NCBI GenBank assembly: GCA_006969905.1
Contig: CP030887.1
Coordinates: forward strand, 1,780,001-1,844,000
DNA: 64,000 nt
Direction of reading: 5' to 3'
Source: Balneolaceae bacterium
GTDB taxonomy: Bacteria > Bacteroidota > Rhodothermia > Balneolales > Balneolaceae
Positions 56,013 to 64,000 of the stretch are shown here, piece by piece. Position 1 is the stretch's first letter, and the number at the start of each line of letters is the position of its first letter. The position numbers were made by a program, and so were the translations under genes. The notes under the pieces were generated by a model that did not search any database, had not been told where the DNA came from, and saw only the letters and a program-made list of their open reading frames with translations.

Positions 56013-56028
56013 ATCGCAATATTACGAT
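56013..56028. promoter_or_regulatory. Second ArsR-type operator, before the DUF6428 gene
   Basis: ATCGCAATATTACGAT is the first palindrome with one changed base, again ending one base before an ATG. A half-site TTACGAT lies at 56001-56007. Confidence 0.7.
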
Positions 56029-56472
56029 ATGAATACTAAAGAACTACTATATACATTAGAAACAGAAAAAGGAAAATCACTGAAGTTTAAACTTCCCGAT
56101 GGAGTTGATATAACGGGTGATTTGCATATAACAGAAGTAAAGAACTATACCGTAAACTCTGTGGACTGCGGAAGCAGGGCCAGTACATTTGACGAAACGG
56201 TCATACAGCTTTGGGTTAATGATTTGTCTGACAGAGATCCAAACTGGACTACTGACAAGGCTATAGGTATAATAAACAAAGTAGGTAAAATGCAGGATTA
56301 TTCTCCGGAGGCAGAAGTATTCATTGAATATGGTGATGCCAATTATCCAACCATTAAGTACTCTGTTTCAGAATTTGAAGTTACCTCAAATGAATTAATC
56401 ATTCGTTTATATTCAAAGCCTACTATGTGTAAGCCAAGAGAAGAGCTGGAACTGTCAACAGGTTGCTGCTGA
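56029..56472 (+). CDS. DUF6428-family protein of the ars operon
   Basis: This 147-residue cytoplasmic protein has TLETEKGKSLKFKLPDGVDI, HITEVKNYTVNSVDCGSRAS, DETVIQLWVNDLSDRDP and a C-terminal CCxx-like tail (STGCC). It matches, from memory, the DUF6428 proteins found between arsR and arsC in Bacteroidota. Cys residues in DCGS, TMCKPRE and the terminal CC could bind arsenite. Biochemical role unknown. Confidence 0.75.
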   Translation: MNTKELLYTLETEKGKSLKFKLPDGVDITGDLHITEVKNYTVNSVDCGSRASTFDETVIQLWVNDLSDRDPNWTTDKAIGIINKVGKMQDYSPEAEVFIEYGDANYPTIKYSVSEFEVTSNELIIRLYSKPTMCKPREELELSTGCC

Positions 56473-56531
56473 TCAGTTTTAAAAAAGCTTATGTAACTGG
56501 AACATGGCTAACTATAAAGGAATAAATACCC

Positions 56532-56939
56532 ATGAAAAATATACTCGTTCTCTGCACAGGAAATAGTTGCCGGAGCCAGATGATGGAAGGTTGGCTCAGG
56601 CATTTTGGCGATGAAAATCTGCTGATAAAGAGTGCAGGGATAGAAACTCATGGGGTAAATAAGAAAGCCATTGCCATAATGAAAGAAGCAGGGATCGATA
56701 TCTCCAGGCATACTTCAAATCATATAGATGAGTATTTATCTATTGATTTTGACCTGATTGTCACTGTCTGTGATCACGCTAAAGAGCGTTGTCCTGTGTT
56801 TCCATCCACGGCAAAAAAGATACATTATAATTTTACGGATCCTGCGAAAGCACAGGGAAGTGAAGAAGAGGTATTGAATGTATTCAGGCAGGTACGTGAT
56901 AAAATAAGGGATTTCTCAAAAAGCCTGGTGAACCAGTAG
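56532..56939 (+). CDS. arsC: Arsenate reductase, thioredoxin-coupled ArsC type
   Basis: This 135-residue protein has a low-molecular-weight phosphatase fold: loop LCTGNSCRSQMMEGWL with the nucleophile Cys, and VTVCDHAKERCPVFP with the two resolving Cys seven residues apart, the thioredoxin-linked class. It reduces arsenate to arsenite in the cytoplasm. No arsenite exporter gene is in this window, so export must be encoded elsewhere. Confidence 0.92.
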   Translation: MKNILVLCTGNSCRSQMMEGWLRHFGDENLLIKSAGIETHGVNKKAIAIMKEAGIDISRHTSNHIDEYLSIDFDLIVTVCDHAKERCPVFPSTAKKIHYNFTDPAKAQGSEEEVLNVFRQVRDKIRDFSKSLVNQ

Positions 56940-56948
56940 AAATGACAA

Positions 56949-56978
56949 AAAAGTGGATACCTACTGGTATCCACTTTT
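56949..56978. terminator. Bidirectional terminator between arsC and the ZIP gene
   Basis: AAAAGTGGATACC, TACT, GGTATCCACTTTT: thirteen perfect pairs, with A and T runs on both sides, serve both converging genes. Confidence 0.9.
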
Positions 56979-56992
56979 AAGGAAAATAAAAA

Positions 56993-57826
56993 TTAGCCAA
57001 GCGAAACATCCAACACCATCATCACACAAAATCCGACCATAGTTCCAAGTGTAGCTATATCGGTATTACCGTGTTGCTGGCTTTCGGGTATCAGTTCTTC
57101 AACCACAACATAAATCATGGCACCGGCCGCAAAAGCTAAAGCATAAGGGAGTATTGGAGTGATAAAGATAACCGCCGCCGCACCAATAACAGCGGAAACA
57201 GGTTCTACAACCCCGGATATTTGTCCATAAGTAAAACTCTTTTTAACACTGACTCCTTCACGGCGAAGAGGCATAGAAACAGCCATACCTTCCGGGAAGT
57301 TTTGAATCCCAATTCCCAAAGCTAGTGCAATTGCTCCTGCTACCGTTGCTGTACCTGTAGGATCAACACCGGTTGCAGCAGCTCCAAAAAGAACACCAAT
57401 TGCCAGCCCCTCAGGTATATTGTGGAGGGTAATTGCAAGTACTAACAGGGTAGAGCGCCGCCAGCTTGTTGGCACACCTTCCGCTTGAGAAGTATCAAGG
57501 CCTAAATGAAGATGGGGCATATACTGATCACAGATACGCAGAAATACACCGCCTCCTAAAAAACCAATTACAGCTGGTAACCATGCGATTACACCTTGTG
57601 CTTCAGCCATGTCTATTGAAGGGATAATGAGTGACCAGACACTTGCGGCTATCATTACACCTGCTGCAAATCCCATCATGCTGTCCAATAAAGTATAGTT
57701 CACCTTTTTAGTAAAGAACACCAGGCTGGCACCAAGTGCGGTTACGCCCCATGTGAAAAGCCCACCAAGAAGGGCCTGAATTACGGGGTTTAGTTCAAAA
57801 AACCACTGGGGTATAAATTCCATCAT
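56993..57826 (-). CDS. ZIP-family metal transporter
   Basis: From the ATG at 57826 (the next codon is also ATG) the protein has 277 residues and eight membrane helices. [16 protein letters not shown] and [16 protein letters not shown] are the two metal-binding helices of ZIP proteins (GufA-like). EELIPES is near the end. It imports zinc or another divalent metal. A long perfect palindrome upstream points to a metal-dependent repressor. Confidence 0.92.
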   Translation of the reverse strand: MMEFIPQWFFELNPVIQALLGGLFTWGVTALGASLVFFTKKVNYTLLDSMMGFAAGVMIAASVWSLIIPSIDMAEAQGVIAWLPAVIGFLGGGVFLRICDQYMPHLHLGLDTSQAEGVPTSWRRSTLLVLAITLHNIPEGLAIGVLFGAAATGVDPTGTATVAGAIALALGIGIQNFPEGMAVSMPLRREGVSVKKSFTYGQISGVVEPVSAVIGAAAVIFITPILPYALAFAAGAMIYVVVEELIPESQQHGNTDIATLGTMVGFCVMMVLDVSLG

Positions 57827-57863
57827 AATTTTTCTTTGAAATATACTTATTAACCTAGACAAA

Positions 57864-57893
57864 TATAATATTTAGTTTTGACTAAATATTATA
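57864..57893. promoter_or_regulatory. Long palindromic operator of the ZIP gene
   Basis: Thirteen-base arms (TATAATATTTAGT and ACTAAATATTATA) around TTTG. The inner part TTTAGTTTTGACTAAA looks like sites of DtxR/MntR-type metal repressors. It lies 37 bp before the ZIP start and 77 bp before the divergent gene. Confidence 0.7.
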
Positions 57894-57970
57894 AAGTCTT
57901 TATAAAACTCTCTTTAGAACAAAAGTTTCTGCAATTATATTAAATTAAATCAACCAACAGGTTCAGCTAA

Positions 57971-58693
57971 ATGAAAATGGGTAGTAATGTTCTTACCACT
58001 CCTATTAATGAAGGGGAAGTAAGAATCCGGGTACATGTTCTTAGTTTATATTGCCAGATAGAAAATACGGCTCCGGATTTTCTAAGCCTGGAAGAGGACA
58101 CTCCATATTTGATTATCGATGTGGCTGATGATGAGGTTGCAAAATTTATAGATATTCAGAAGAGAGAGCTGGTTGTAAATATCGATGCTTCAACCAAAGA
58201 GTATTATGTACTAAACCTGAAAGAAGACATTTGGTTTGATGTGAACATGGCACTTGTTGGGGCTGTCTGGAAGTCGGATTTTAAATTTACCATTGAATCG
58301 AAACACCCAAAATACCTCAAATATACTATTGAGGACCTGGATCATGAGGTACAATGGTTACAGGCAGATCCAAAAACCAATGAAATAAAATCGGTAAGCG
58401 ACAGCCGTAAAAAATTTAAACCCCAACCGGTTAGTGGCGAAACACTTTTTTCGTTAGAGGAAATATCCAGGGCTTCAGATATGCTGGGCAGGGCCATTAA
58501 AAAAATTGACCTGCGGACAGGAAGCGCATTTGTACGGTTTAATTCTGAAAAAGGAAGGTTAGATCCGTTGATTATCAGTATTGCAGAGAAGTTAGGTTAT
58601 TTAGTGGAAGTGATAGATAGCGAGATGGCCCGAAGATTAGAAATAAAAGGAGACCGGGTGAGCCACAAGATCTCCTTACTTCGTAATTATTAA
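57971..58693 (+). CDS. Unknown cytoplasmic protein
   Basis: This 240-residue protein has no signal and no membrane helix. The first half is beta-rich (GEVRIRVHVLSLYCQIENTA, LIIDVADDEVAKFIDIQKRE), the second half ends in KLGYLVEVIDSEMARRLEIK. No family recognised. It is divergent from the ZIP gene and shares its operator region, so metal control is possible. It is convergent with the beta-propeller gene, 8 bp apart. Confidence 0.7.
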   Translation: MKMGSNVLTTPINEGEVRIRVHVLSLYCQIENTAPDFLSLEEDTPYLIIDVADDEVAKFIDIQKRELVVNIDASTKEYYVLNLKEDIWFDVNMALVGAVWKSDFKFTIESKHPKYLKYTIEDLDHEVQWLQADPKTNEIKSVSDSRKKFKPQPVSGETLFSLEEISRASDMLGRAIKKIDLRTGSAFVRFNSEKGRLDPLIISIAEKLGYLVEVIDSEMARRLEIKGDRVSHKISLLRNY

Positions 58694-58701
58694 AACAAAA
58701 C

Positions 58702-59853
58702 CTAGCTCTGTTTCCAGAAAATAATGCCACCGGCTTGTTTACCGGTTTCAACAACCGCTACACGTTCCATTTTCTCCAGGTTTATAATATCAACAGAACC
58801 CGGCTCGCCACCGATGCCTTCAACAGAAATAAAAGCATATTTGTTATCTGTTGATATGGCTACTCCATGAGTTACGCGTCGGCTCATATCAATTCTTTTA
58901 AGCTCTTTTCCGGTTTTTAAATCCCATAAAGCTGTTTTGGCTTCTCCTTTATAGGTAGCTACCAGTAGTTTTCCATCGTGGGTTACTTCCAGATTATAGG
59001 GGGCTTTACCGGTTTTAAAACGGCGATTTACTTCCCATTTATCTGTATCAATTTCGATAATTTCATCATTTCCATTTCCGGCAATATACACCAATGGTTT
59101 TGAAGGGTGGGGATCTGCCCAGGTAGGTTTTACCTCAGGGTTATGCATTTTCATATCCATCTTTTTATCGTCTGATCCATGAGCAGAATGATCCATTTTG
59201 CTATGATCCATCCTTTTGGAATCCATTTTCATTTTATCAGAACCGCTAACCAAATTGAGTTTTCGTTCAACTTCCATAGAGATTGTATTGATCTCAATAA
59301 GCTCATCGGTCATCATCGAAACATGGTAATGATAACGCCCATCGCTATCAATGCGTGATCCATGTGGCATGATTCCGGTTTCTATATCTGCAACACGGAT
59401 CATACTTTCATAATCAACAACAGAAACCGTACTTGGGATCATATCTCCATGCAGGTTAAAGTTCACTACATATAATAAACCTGTAGCTGGGGAAATATCC
59501 ATACTGGCAGGAAATAGGCCGAGATCTACTTTACCCATGAACTCATCGGTCCCGGTTTTATATTTCCATAACTGCCCGTAAGGCATACCATGTGCAATAC
59601 TTACAAACCAGTATTTACCATCAGGGGAGATGGTTAAACCGTGCGGCCCTTCATTTTCTGCAGGGAAAACCCCTACTTCAGTAGTACGGGCAATTTCTGC
59701 TGTTTCAGTTTTTCCATCAAACCGGATGAGTGAGACTTCATCATCTGATTCGGCAGCCACATAAACGTAATAGTCCTGGGCGATGGAATCTGCAGATAAT
59801 AAAAAGACCCCCAAAAGGAAGAGGGTCCATTTTAAACTTTTAAAGTGCTTCAT
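58702..59853 (-). CDS. Secreted YVTN-type beta-propeller with Met/His-rich loop
   Basis: From the ATG at 59853 the protein has 383 residues and a signal peptide (ends ADSIAQ). Repeats such as HGLTISPDGKYWFVSI, MDISPATGLLYVVN, YNLEVTHDGKLLVATY and HGVAISTDNKYAFISV mark a beta-propeller. A loop near residues 206-232 is full of Met, His and Asp (KMKMDSKRMDHSKMDHSAHG), as in copper-binding segments. It overlaps or directly follows the LVIVD gene and is one unit with it. Confidence 0.85.
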   Translation of the reverse strand: MKHFKSLKWTLFLLGVFLLSADSIAQDYYVYVAAESDDEVSLIRFDGKTETAEIARTTEVGVFPAENEGPHGLTISPDGKYWFVSIAHGMPYGQLWKYKTGTDEFMGKVDLGLFPASMDISPATGLLYVVNFNLHGDMIPSTVSVVDYESMIRVADIETGIMPHGSRIDSDGRYHYHVSMMTDELIEINTISMEVERKLNLVSGSDKMKMDSKRMDHSKMDHSAHGSDDKKMDMKMHNPEVKPTWADPHPSKPLVYIAGNGNDEIIEIDTDKWEVNRRFKTGKAPYNLEVTHDGKLLVATYKGEAKTALWDLKTGKELKRIDMSRRVTHGVAISTDNKYAFISVEGIGGEPGSVDIINLEKMERVAVVETGKQAGGIIFWKQS

Positions 59854-59870
59854 AGCTTTTATAATTATAA

Positions 59871-61874
59871 TCAATTAGTTCCCGATACAGGCCGGTCGTG
59901 GAGTTTAATAGCCCATAGTCCGGTATTCCAGTCTGAAATAAAAATATAGCCTTTATAAGGTTGTGGCCCCCACGTAAACGGGGTGTTGGGAATTAATGAT
60001 TCCGGGTGATTGGGCTCAAAGCTGGCAATTTCCCTACCCTGATCATACAAGTTACCCATTAGTTCCCCTGAAATATCCACAATTCTCAGTCCTGCATTGT
60101 AATAAGCTACATACATCACATCATCAATAATCCAGAAGTTGTGAGTTCCGGCTTCCGGTATTTGGTATCGTGCAACTTCATCAGGATTTTCCCAGCCATC
60201 AAACTTAACAAAGTGAATCCATCCACGGGCACCAACCGGGTTAGTACGCGAAGGCAGGCCGAAAGGAAATGCTTCGTCTCCGGCCACAACATAGAAATCT
60301 CCTGTCGATTTACTTTTAAAAGGAAAGGCTGCATGGTTCCAGCCGCTTGGGTATGTATAACTTCCCAACTTAACCGGGTTTTCAGGTGAACCTCCGGCAC
60401 CTGGCATGTCGGCACTTGTATTACTTCCGATATCCACGGCTACAATTCCGTCGCTCCAGTTTGAAGAGTATGCAATACCATCCTGTATCCAAACATCGTG
60501 AATAGCATGACCCGGAGTGTCGAGTTCAAACCGGCCAACGGTTACCGGATTTTCAGGGTCATCAATATTAATGATATCGTACCTGCGCCCATTATTAACT
60601 GCATAAACATGGTTTTCATAAATGAAAGCATTGTGTACACCACCTGTTAGCCCTTCGTTATACTCAGATAGAATTTTGACTTCTCTCGGGTTAGTAACAT
60701 CAAGTATAACCATACCATTTTTACGGTCAGAGGCACCTTCGCGGGTAATTACCGCAATGCGTCCATCTTCTGATACTTTAACATCATTTACGGTACGTGC
60801 ATCTACCCGAACCGTATCAATGGCGGTTATATTGTAAGGATCGGTTACATCCCAGAAGTATGCATCACCATTTGCTCCCCATGTTCCGGTTACTGCATAA
60901 TCTCTTCCGTCAACCCCTTCCCATACCCAGAGGTCAGAAGTGTGTACATCCAGTACGGCACCATGGCCTACCACCTCTACATCTTTTTTCACATTTCGTG
61001 CCTCAACCCTGATAATTTGTTGCGCGAATGCTGTACCCGATTTAGCCATGAGTGTGTACAGGCCGGGTTGGTTGGCAACAAACTTACCTTCTTGTGATAC
61101 CTGGCCTGAGGCTCCGTTGCCTAAATCATCATCGGGCTGTGCTATATAGGAATAAATGACGGGTACGTCCGTTAATGTCCGGCCTCTTCGATCTTTAGCT
61201 ACAGCATCAAAGTTGATTACGTCACCGGTATTCGCAATAGTAGTTTGGTTATTAATCTCAATGGTTTCGGTTGGGTTCGATATAACTTCCCCTTTGTAGG
61301 TTGCTTTTTTGCCTTCAATCTCAGCAGTAATTGTGAACTTACCGGGCTTTTTAGTAATCAGTTTGCCATGTATCAATTCGGCTATTTCTTTATTTGAAGT
61401 TGAATAGGTAAGCTCAGGGTTTTCTCGTATTAAACTTGCTTCATCTATCACTTCAACAGCAATATCAATCGTTGAGCGATCATAAATATTCTCAGGAATT
61501 CCTAAAAATTTAACAGAAGCAATGGGAGGGAAGGCCACATTCACTTTAAAATCTTTTCTGACACGTTGTTCACGGCTGCCTACTGTAATTGCAATTACAG
61601 TATAAGTGCCCGGTTTCATTCCTTTAATTAACCCGGTTCGGGTAACAGCCAGGCTTCTTCTGGACCTGGAGAAGAATATAACTGTATCGGGTTGTGCTTC
61701 ACCTGCTTCATCTACTAAGGTGGCTTTTAATTGAAGTTCTTCCCCAACATCAATAGTTATAGGATCCGGCTCAATTATAATTTTTCTTTCCTGGGCTAAA
61801 ACGGCAGTGCTGGTAAGTAATAAAAGCACTGTCATTAATGTAGCAATGTTTCCTTTCTGGAAATTGATATTCAT
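59871..61874 (-). CDS. Secreted protein with Ig-like and LVIVD repeats
   Basis: This 667-residue protein has a signal peptide (ends TAVLAQ). Residues about 30-290 are Ig-like domains of the Big_2 kind (IDVGEELQLKATLVDEAGEA, GVISNPTETIEINN). The rest has LVIVD-type repeats (VILDVTNPREVKILSEYNEG, NIDDPENPVTVGRFELDTPG, RIVDISGELMG), a beta-propeller. It heads a two-gene unit with the Met/His-rich propeller. Both are extracytoplasmic; partner and ligand unknown. Confidence 0.85.
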   Translation of the reverse strand: MNINFQKGNIATLMTVLLLLTSTAVLAQERKIIIEPDPITIDVGEELQLKATLVDEAGEAQPDTVIFFSRSRRSLAVTRTGLIKGMKPGTYTVIAITVGSREQRVRKDFKVNVAFPPIASVKFLGIPENIYDRSTIDIAVEVIDEASLIRENPELTYSTSNKEIAELIHGKLITKKPGKFTITAEIEGKKATYKGEVISNPTETIEINNQTTIANTGDVINFDAVAKDRRGRTLTDVPVIYSYIAQPDDDLGNGASGQVSQEGKFVANQPGLYTLMAKSGTAFAQQIIRVEARNVKKDVEVVGHGAVLDVHTSDLWVWEGVDGRDYAVTGTWGANGDAYFWDVTDPYNITAIDTVRVDARTVNDVKVSEDGRIAVITREGASDRKNGMVILDVTNPREVKILSEYNEGLTGGVHNAFIYENHVYAVNNGRRYDIINIDDPENPVTVGRFELDTPGHAIHDVWIQDGIAYSSNWSDGIVAVDIGSNTSADMPGAGGSPENPVKLGSYTYPSGWNHAAFPFKSKSTGDFYVVAGDEAFPFGLPSRTNPVGARGWIHFVKFDGWENPDEVARYQIPEAGTHNFWIIDDVMYVAYYNAGLRIVDISGELMGNLYDQGREIASFEPNHPESLIPNTPFTWGPQPYKGYIFISDWNTGLWAIKLHDRPVSGTN

Positions 61875-61901
61875 AGTAGGTTAGTTTTTTTGGGTTTTGA
61901 T

Positions 61902-61983
61902 ACACGGCTTCTTTTATAAAACAGAAGCTCATTAAACTATAAATTATATATAATATATAGCAAAACAGTTAGATAAGCCGTGT
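61902..61983. repeat. Nested inverted repeats upstream of the LVIVD gene
   Basis: ACACGGCTT (61902) and AAGCCGTGT (61975) are exact complements; inside, GCTTCT and AGAAGC also pair. Between them lies a near-palindromic AT stretch. The non-coding region runs 61875-62164. It may be an operator or folded leader of the minus-strand gene. Confidence 0.45.
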
Positions 61984-62164
61984 TTTAATCATTCTTACAA
62001 TTAATTAAAAAAATTCCAGAAATAGTATTTTTGAAACCGCTTTTTACGCTTATTTAAATCTCTTTTTACGTATTTTTTAACTCTTCATAAGGATGGATTT
62101 GATTCCTTTTTTTGTTACAGGTACTTATAAACAACCTTAATCTTAATTTTCAGGATTTACGTTA

Positions 62165-64000
62165 ATGGATATCAGCTTTGAGAAAGAAGTTTTTGCTCAC
62201 CGGCACAATGGAAATGACTTACAGGCAACAAAAGAAATACTGCAAACCATCAAAGCTGATAGTATAGATCAGTTGATTGATGAAACCATCCCGGAAGGTA
62301 TAAGGCTTTCCAAAAAATTGAATTTACCATCTGCATTAAGTGAGGTGGAGTTCTTATCTGAGTTCAAAAAACTGGCCGGAAAAAATAAAATTTTCAAATC
62401 CTTTATTGGTATGGGGTATTACGATACTCATGTACCTAACGTGATAAAAAGAAACATCCTGGAGAATCCAGCCTGGTATACAGCATACACCCCTTACCAG
62501 GCAGAAATTGCACAAGGCCGGTTAGAAGCCCTCATTAATTTCCAGACTATGGTTAGTGATTTAACCGGAATGGAAATTGCTAATGCTTCTCTGCTTGATG
62601 AAGGTACTGCAGCAGCCGAGGCTATGAGCATGCTTTTAGGCCAAAGAAAAGGGGCGAAAAGAAAAGAGGCGACTACTTTTTTTGTTAGCGATTTATGCCA
62701 TCCGCAAACTATCGATATACTAAAAACACGGTCAGAGCCCATAGGCGTTGAAATTGTAGTCGGAGACTATAAAAAACTGGACGTGACAGAATCAAAATTA
62801 TATGGGCTTTTACTTCAATATCCTGCAACCGATGGTTCAGTTGAGGATTACTCAAATATTATTGCAGCAGCCCAGGAACACAGCGTACACACTGTAGTAG
62901 CTGCTGATTTATTAAGCCTGACTTTACTAACCCCTCCGGGAGAAATGGGAGCCGATGTTGTAGTAGGTACTACCCAGCGCTTTGGAGTACCTATGGGTTA
63001 CGGTGGGCCACATGCTGCTTATTTTGCAACAAAAGAAAATTTTAAGCGCCAGATTCCCGGCCGTATTATCGGGGTAACACAAGATGCAGAAGGTAAGCCG
63101 GCCTATCGTATGGCTTTGCAAACCAGGGAGCAGCACATTCGCCGGGAAAAAGCCACATCCAATATTTGTACGGCCCAGGTTTTATTAGCAGTAATGGCGG
63201 GGATGTATGGTGTTTATCATGGCTCAAAGGGGCTAAAGAATATCGCTTCGAAAATTCACGGCCTTACAAAACTTACTAAACAGGGTTTGGAAGCTTTTGG
63301 GATTGAAATCGAAACGGAGACCTTTTTTGACACCATTACCGCAAAAGCTAATGAAGAAGCCCTTCGTGCAGTAGCCGAGAAACATCAGGTCAATTTCAGA
63401 TACTTTGGAGATAACAGAGTTGGAATCTCGTTTGATGAGGCAAAGGAACTGAGTGACGTAGAGCTGATCCTGAACATTTTTGCAGAAGCCCACGGTAAAA
63501 TAAATGAGTTTGATACTTCCTCTGCAAGTACTTCTTTAAAAGTAGAGCTTCCTGAAGAGCTAAACCGTGCCTCAGAATATCTGGATCATCCTGTATTCAA
63601 GCTATACCACACAGAGCACGAAATGCTCAGGTATATGAAGCAACTGGAAAACAAGGATCTTTCGCTGGTGCATTCCATGATATCGCTGGGCTCTTGCACT
63701 ATGAAGCTGAATGCCACAGCAGAGATGATTCCTGTTACATGGCCTGAGTTTGGACAAATTCATCCTTTTGCCCCTCAGGATCAGGCAGCCGGATACACTC
63801 AATTGTTCAATGAGCTTAATGAATGGCTGAGTGAGATCACGGGGTTTGATGCGGTTTCTTTGCAACCAAACTCAGGCGCTCAGGGAGAATATGCAGGTTT
63901 GATGACTATTCGTGCATATCATCAAAACAGGGGAGACCACAATAGAAATGTGGCTTTAATTCCGAATTCAGCACATGGCACTAACCCCGCCAGTGCAGTA
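62165..64000 (+). CDS. gcvP: Glycine dehydrogenase (P-protein), 3' end outside the window
   Basis: The ATG at 62165 opens a frame that stays open to the right edge (612 codons). [58 protein letters not shown] and [18 protein letters not shown] are the standard N-terminal blocks of GcvP. Further on, [14 protein letters not shown] and [11 protein letters not shown] begin the second half. The PLP-binding Lys lies beyond the edge. It decarboxylates glycine in the glycine cleavage system. Confidence 0.97.
   Translation, partial: MDISFEKEVFAHRHNGNDLQATKEILQTIKADSIDQLIDETIPEGIRLSKKLNLPSALSEVEFLSEFKKLAGKNKIFKSFIGMGYYDTHVPNVIKRNILENPAWYTAYTPYQAEIAQGRLEALINFQTMVSDLTGMEIANASLLDEGTAAAEAMSMLLGQRKGAKRKEATTFFVSDLCHPQTIDILKTRSEPIGVEIVVGDYKKLDVTESKLYGLLLQYPATDGSVEDYSNIIAAAQEHSVHTVVAADLLSLTLLTPPGEMGADVVVGTTQRFGVPMGYGGPHAAYFATKENFKRQIPGRIIGVTQDAEGKPAYRMALQTREQHIRREKATSNICTAQVLLAVMAGMYGVYHGSKGLKNIASKIHGLTKLTKQGLEAFGIEIETETFFDTITAKANEEALRAVAEKHQVNFRYFGDNRVGISFDEAKELSDVELILNIFAEAHGKINEFDTSSASTSLKVELPEELNRASEYLDHPVFKLYHTEHEMLRYMKQLENKDLSLVHSMISLGSCTMKLNATAEMIPVTWPEFGQIHPFAPQDQAAGYTQLFNELNEWLSEITGFDAVSLQPNSGAQGEYAGLMTIRAYHQNRGDHNRNVALIPNSAHGTNPASAV

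Overview
The window looks like a chromosome segment of a member of the Bacteroidota/Balneolota (FCB) group, perhaps Balneolaceae-like. The reasons are TonB-dependent uptake behind a cobalamin riboswitch, a Bacteroidota-style Rhs protein, promoter-like TAnnTTTG boxes, many lipoproteins and outer-membrane barrels, an ars operon with a DUF6428 gene, and a UMF1-type MFS carrier. This is judged by eye from motifs; no database was searched.

Region 1 (1-17947) is the accessory part. The 3' end of a giant rhs gene is followed by two tandem, diverged copies of one cassette: terminator, reversed XRE regulator, SymE-family protein, P-loop ATPase with a C-terminal winged helix, tyrosine recombinase Int1, tyrosine recombinase-like Int2, and a 360-410 bp folded non-coding block. 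Each cassette ends in a displaced Rhs tail that keeps about 85 residues of core homology and then carries a different C-terminal domain. The tails are an uncharacterised domain with a lipoprotein neighbour, a Gly/Ala-rich hydrophobic domain with a two-helix membrane neighbour, and a GHSHGG lipase-like domain with no neighbour. The folded blocks have nested, alternating inverted repeats with variable tips, reminiscent of integron attC sites. Each cassette has lost a different recombinase to a TGA stop, so one intact Int1 and one intact Int2 remain in the array. Small repeats between the ATPase and Int1 differ between cassettes in step with the ATPase winged helix. A RHH/RelE module sits only in the second cassette. 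I read this as a recombinase-borne cassette array that stores and exchanges Rhs toxin tails. This is the most unusual system in the window.

Region 2 (18048-37801) is ordinary chromosome. It holds a 2H phosphoesterase, a Spy/CpxP-like protein, a large sortilin-type beta-propeller protein, a YgjP-like metallopeptidase, a NhaC antiporter, a class III cyclase, a CBS protein, EttA, a cobalamin riboswitch driving BtuB and a PP-loop amidase-like ligase, a lipoprotein, a CoA-transferase, a small barrel protein and an acyltransferase-like membrane protein.

Region 3 (37821-46576) is an operon PDZ protein - NEW3-type membrane protein - ABC ATPase - two paralogous ABC permeases. It diverges from a histidine kinase/response regulator pair that probably controls it.

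Region 4 (46711-64000) holds Dps, aspartate ammonia-lyase, a Gfo/Idh/MocA oxidoreductase, a CotH-like lipoprotein, an MFS carrier, two PH-domain membrane proteins and an arsenic operon with palindromic operators directly against two start codons. After these come a ZIP transporter with a long palindromic operator, an unknown gene, two beta-propeller/LVIVD secreted proteins and the 5' part of gcvP, cut by the right edge. No tRNA, rRNA or CRISPR array was seen.
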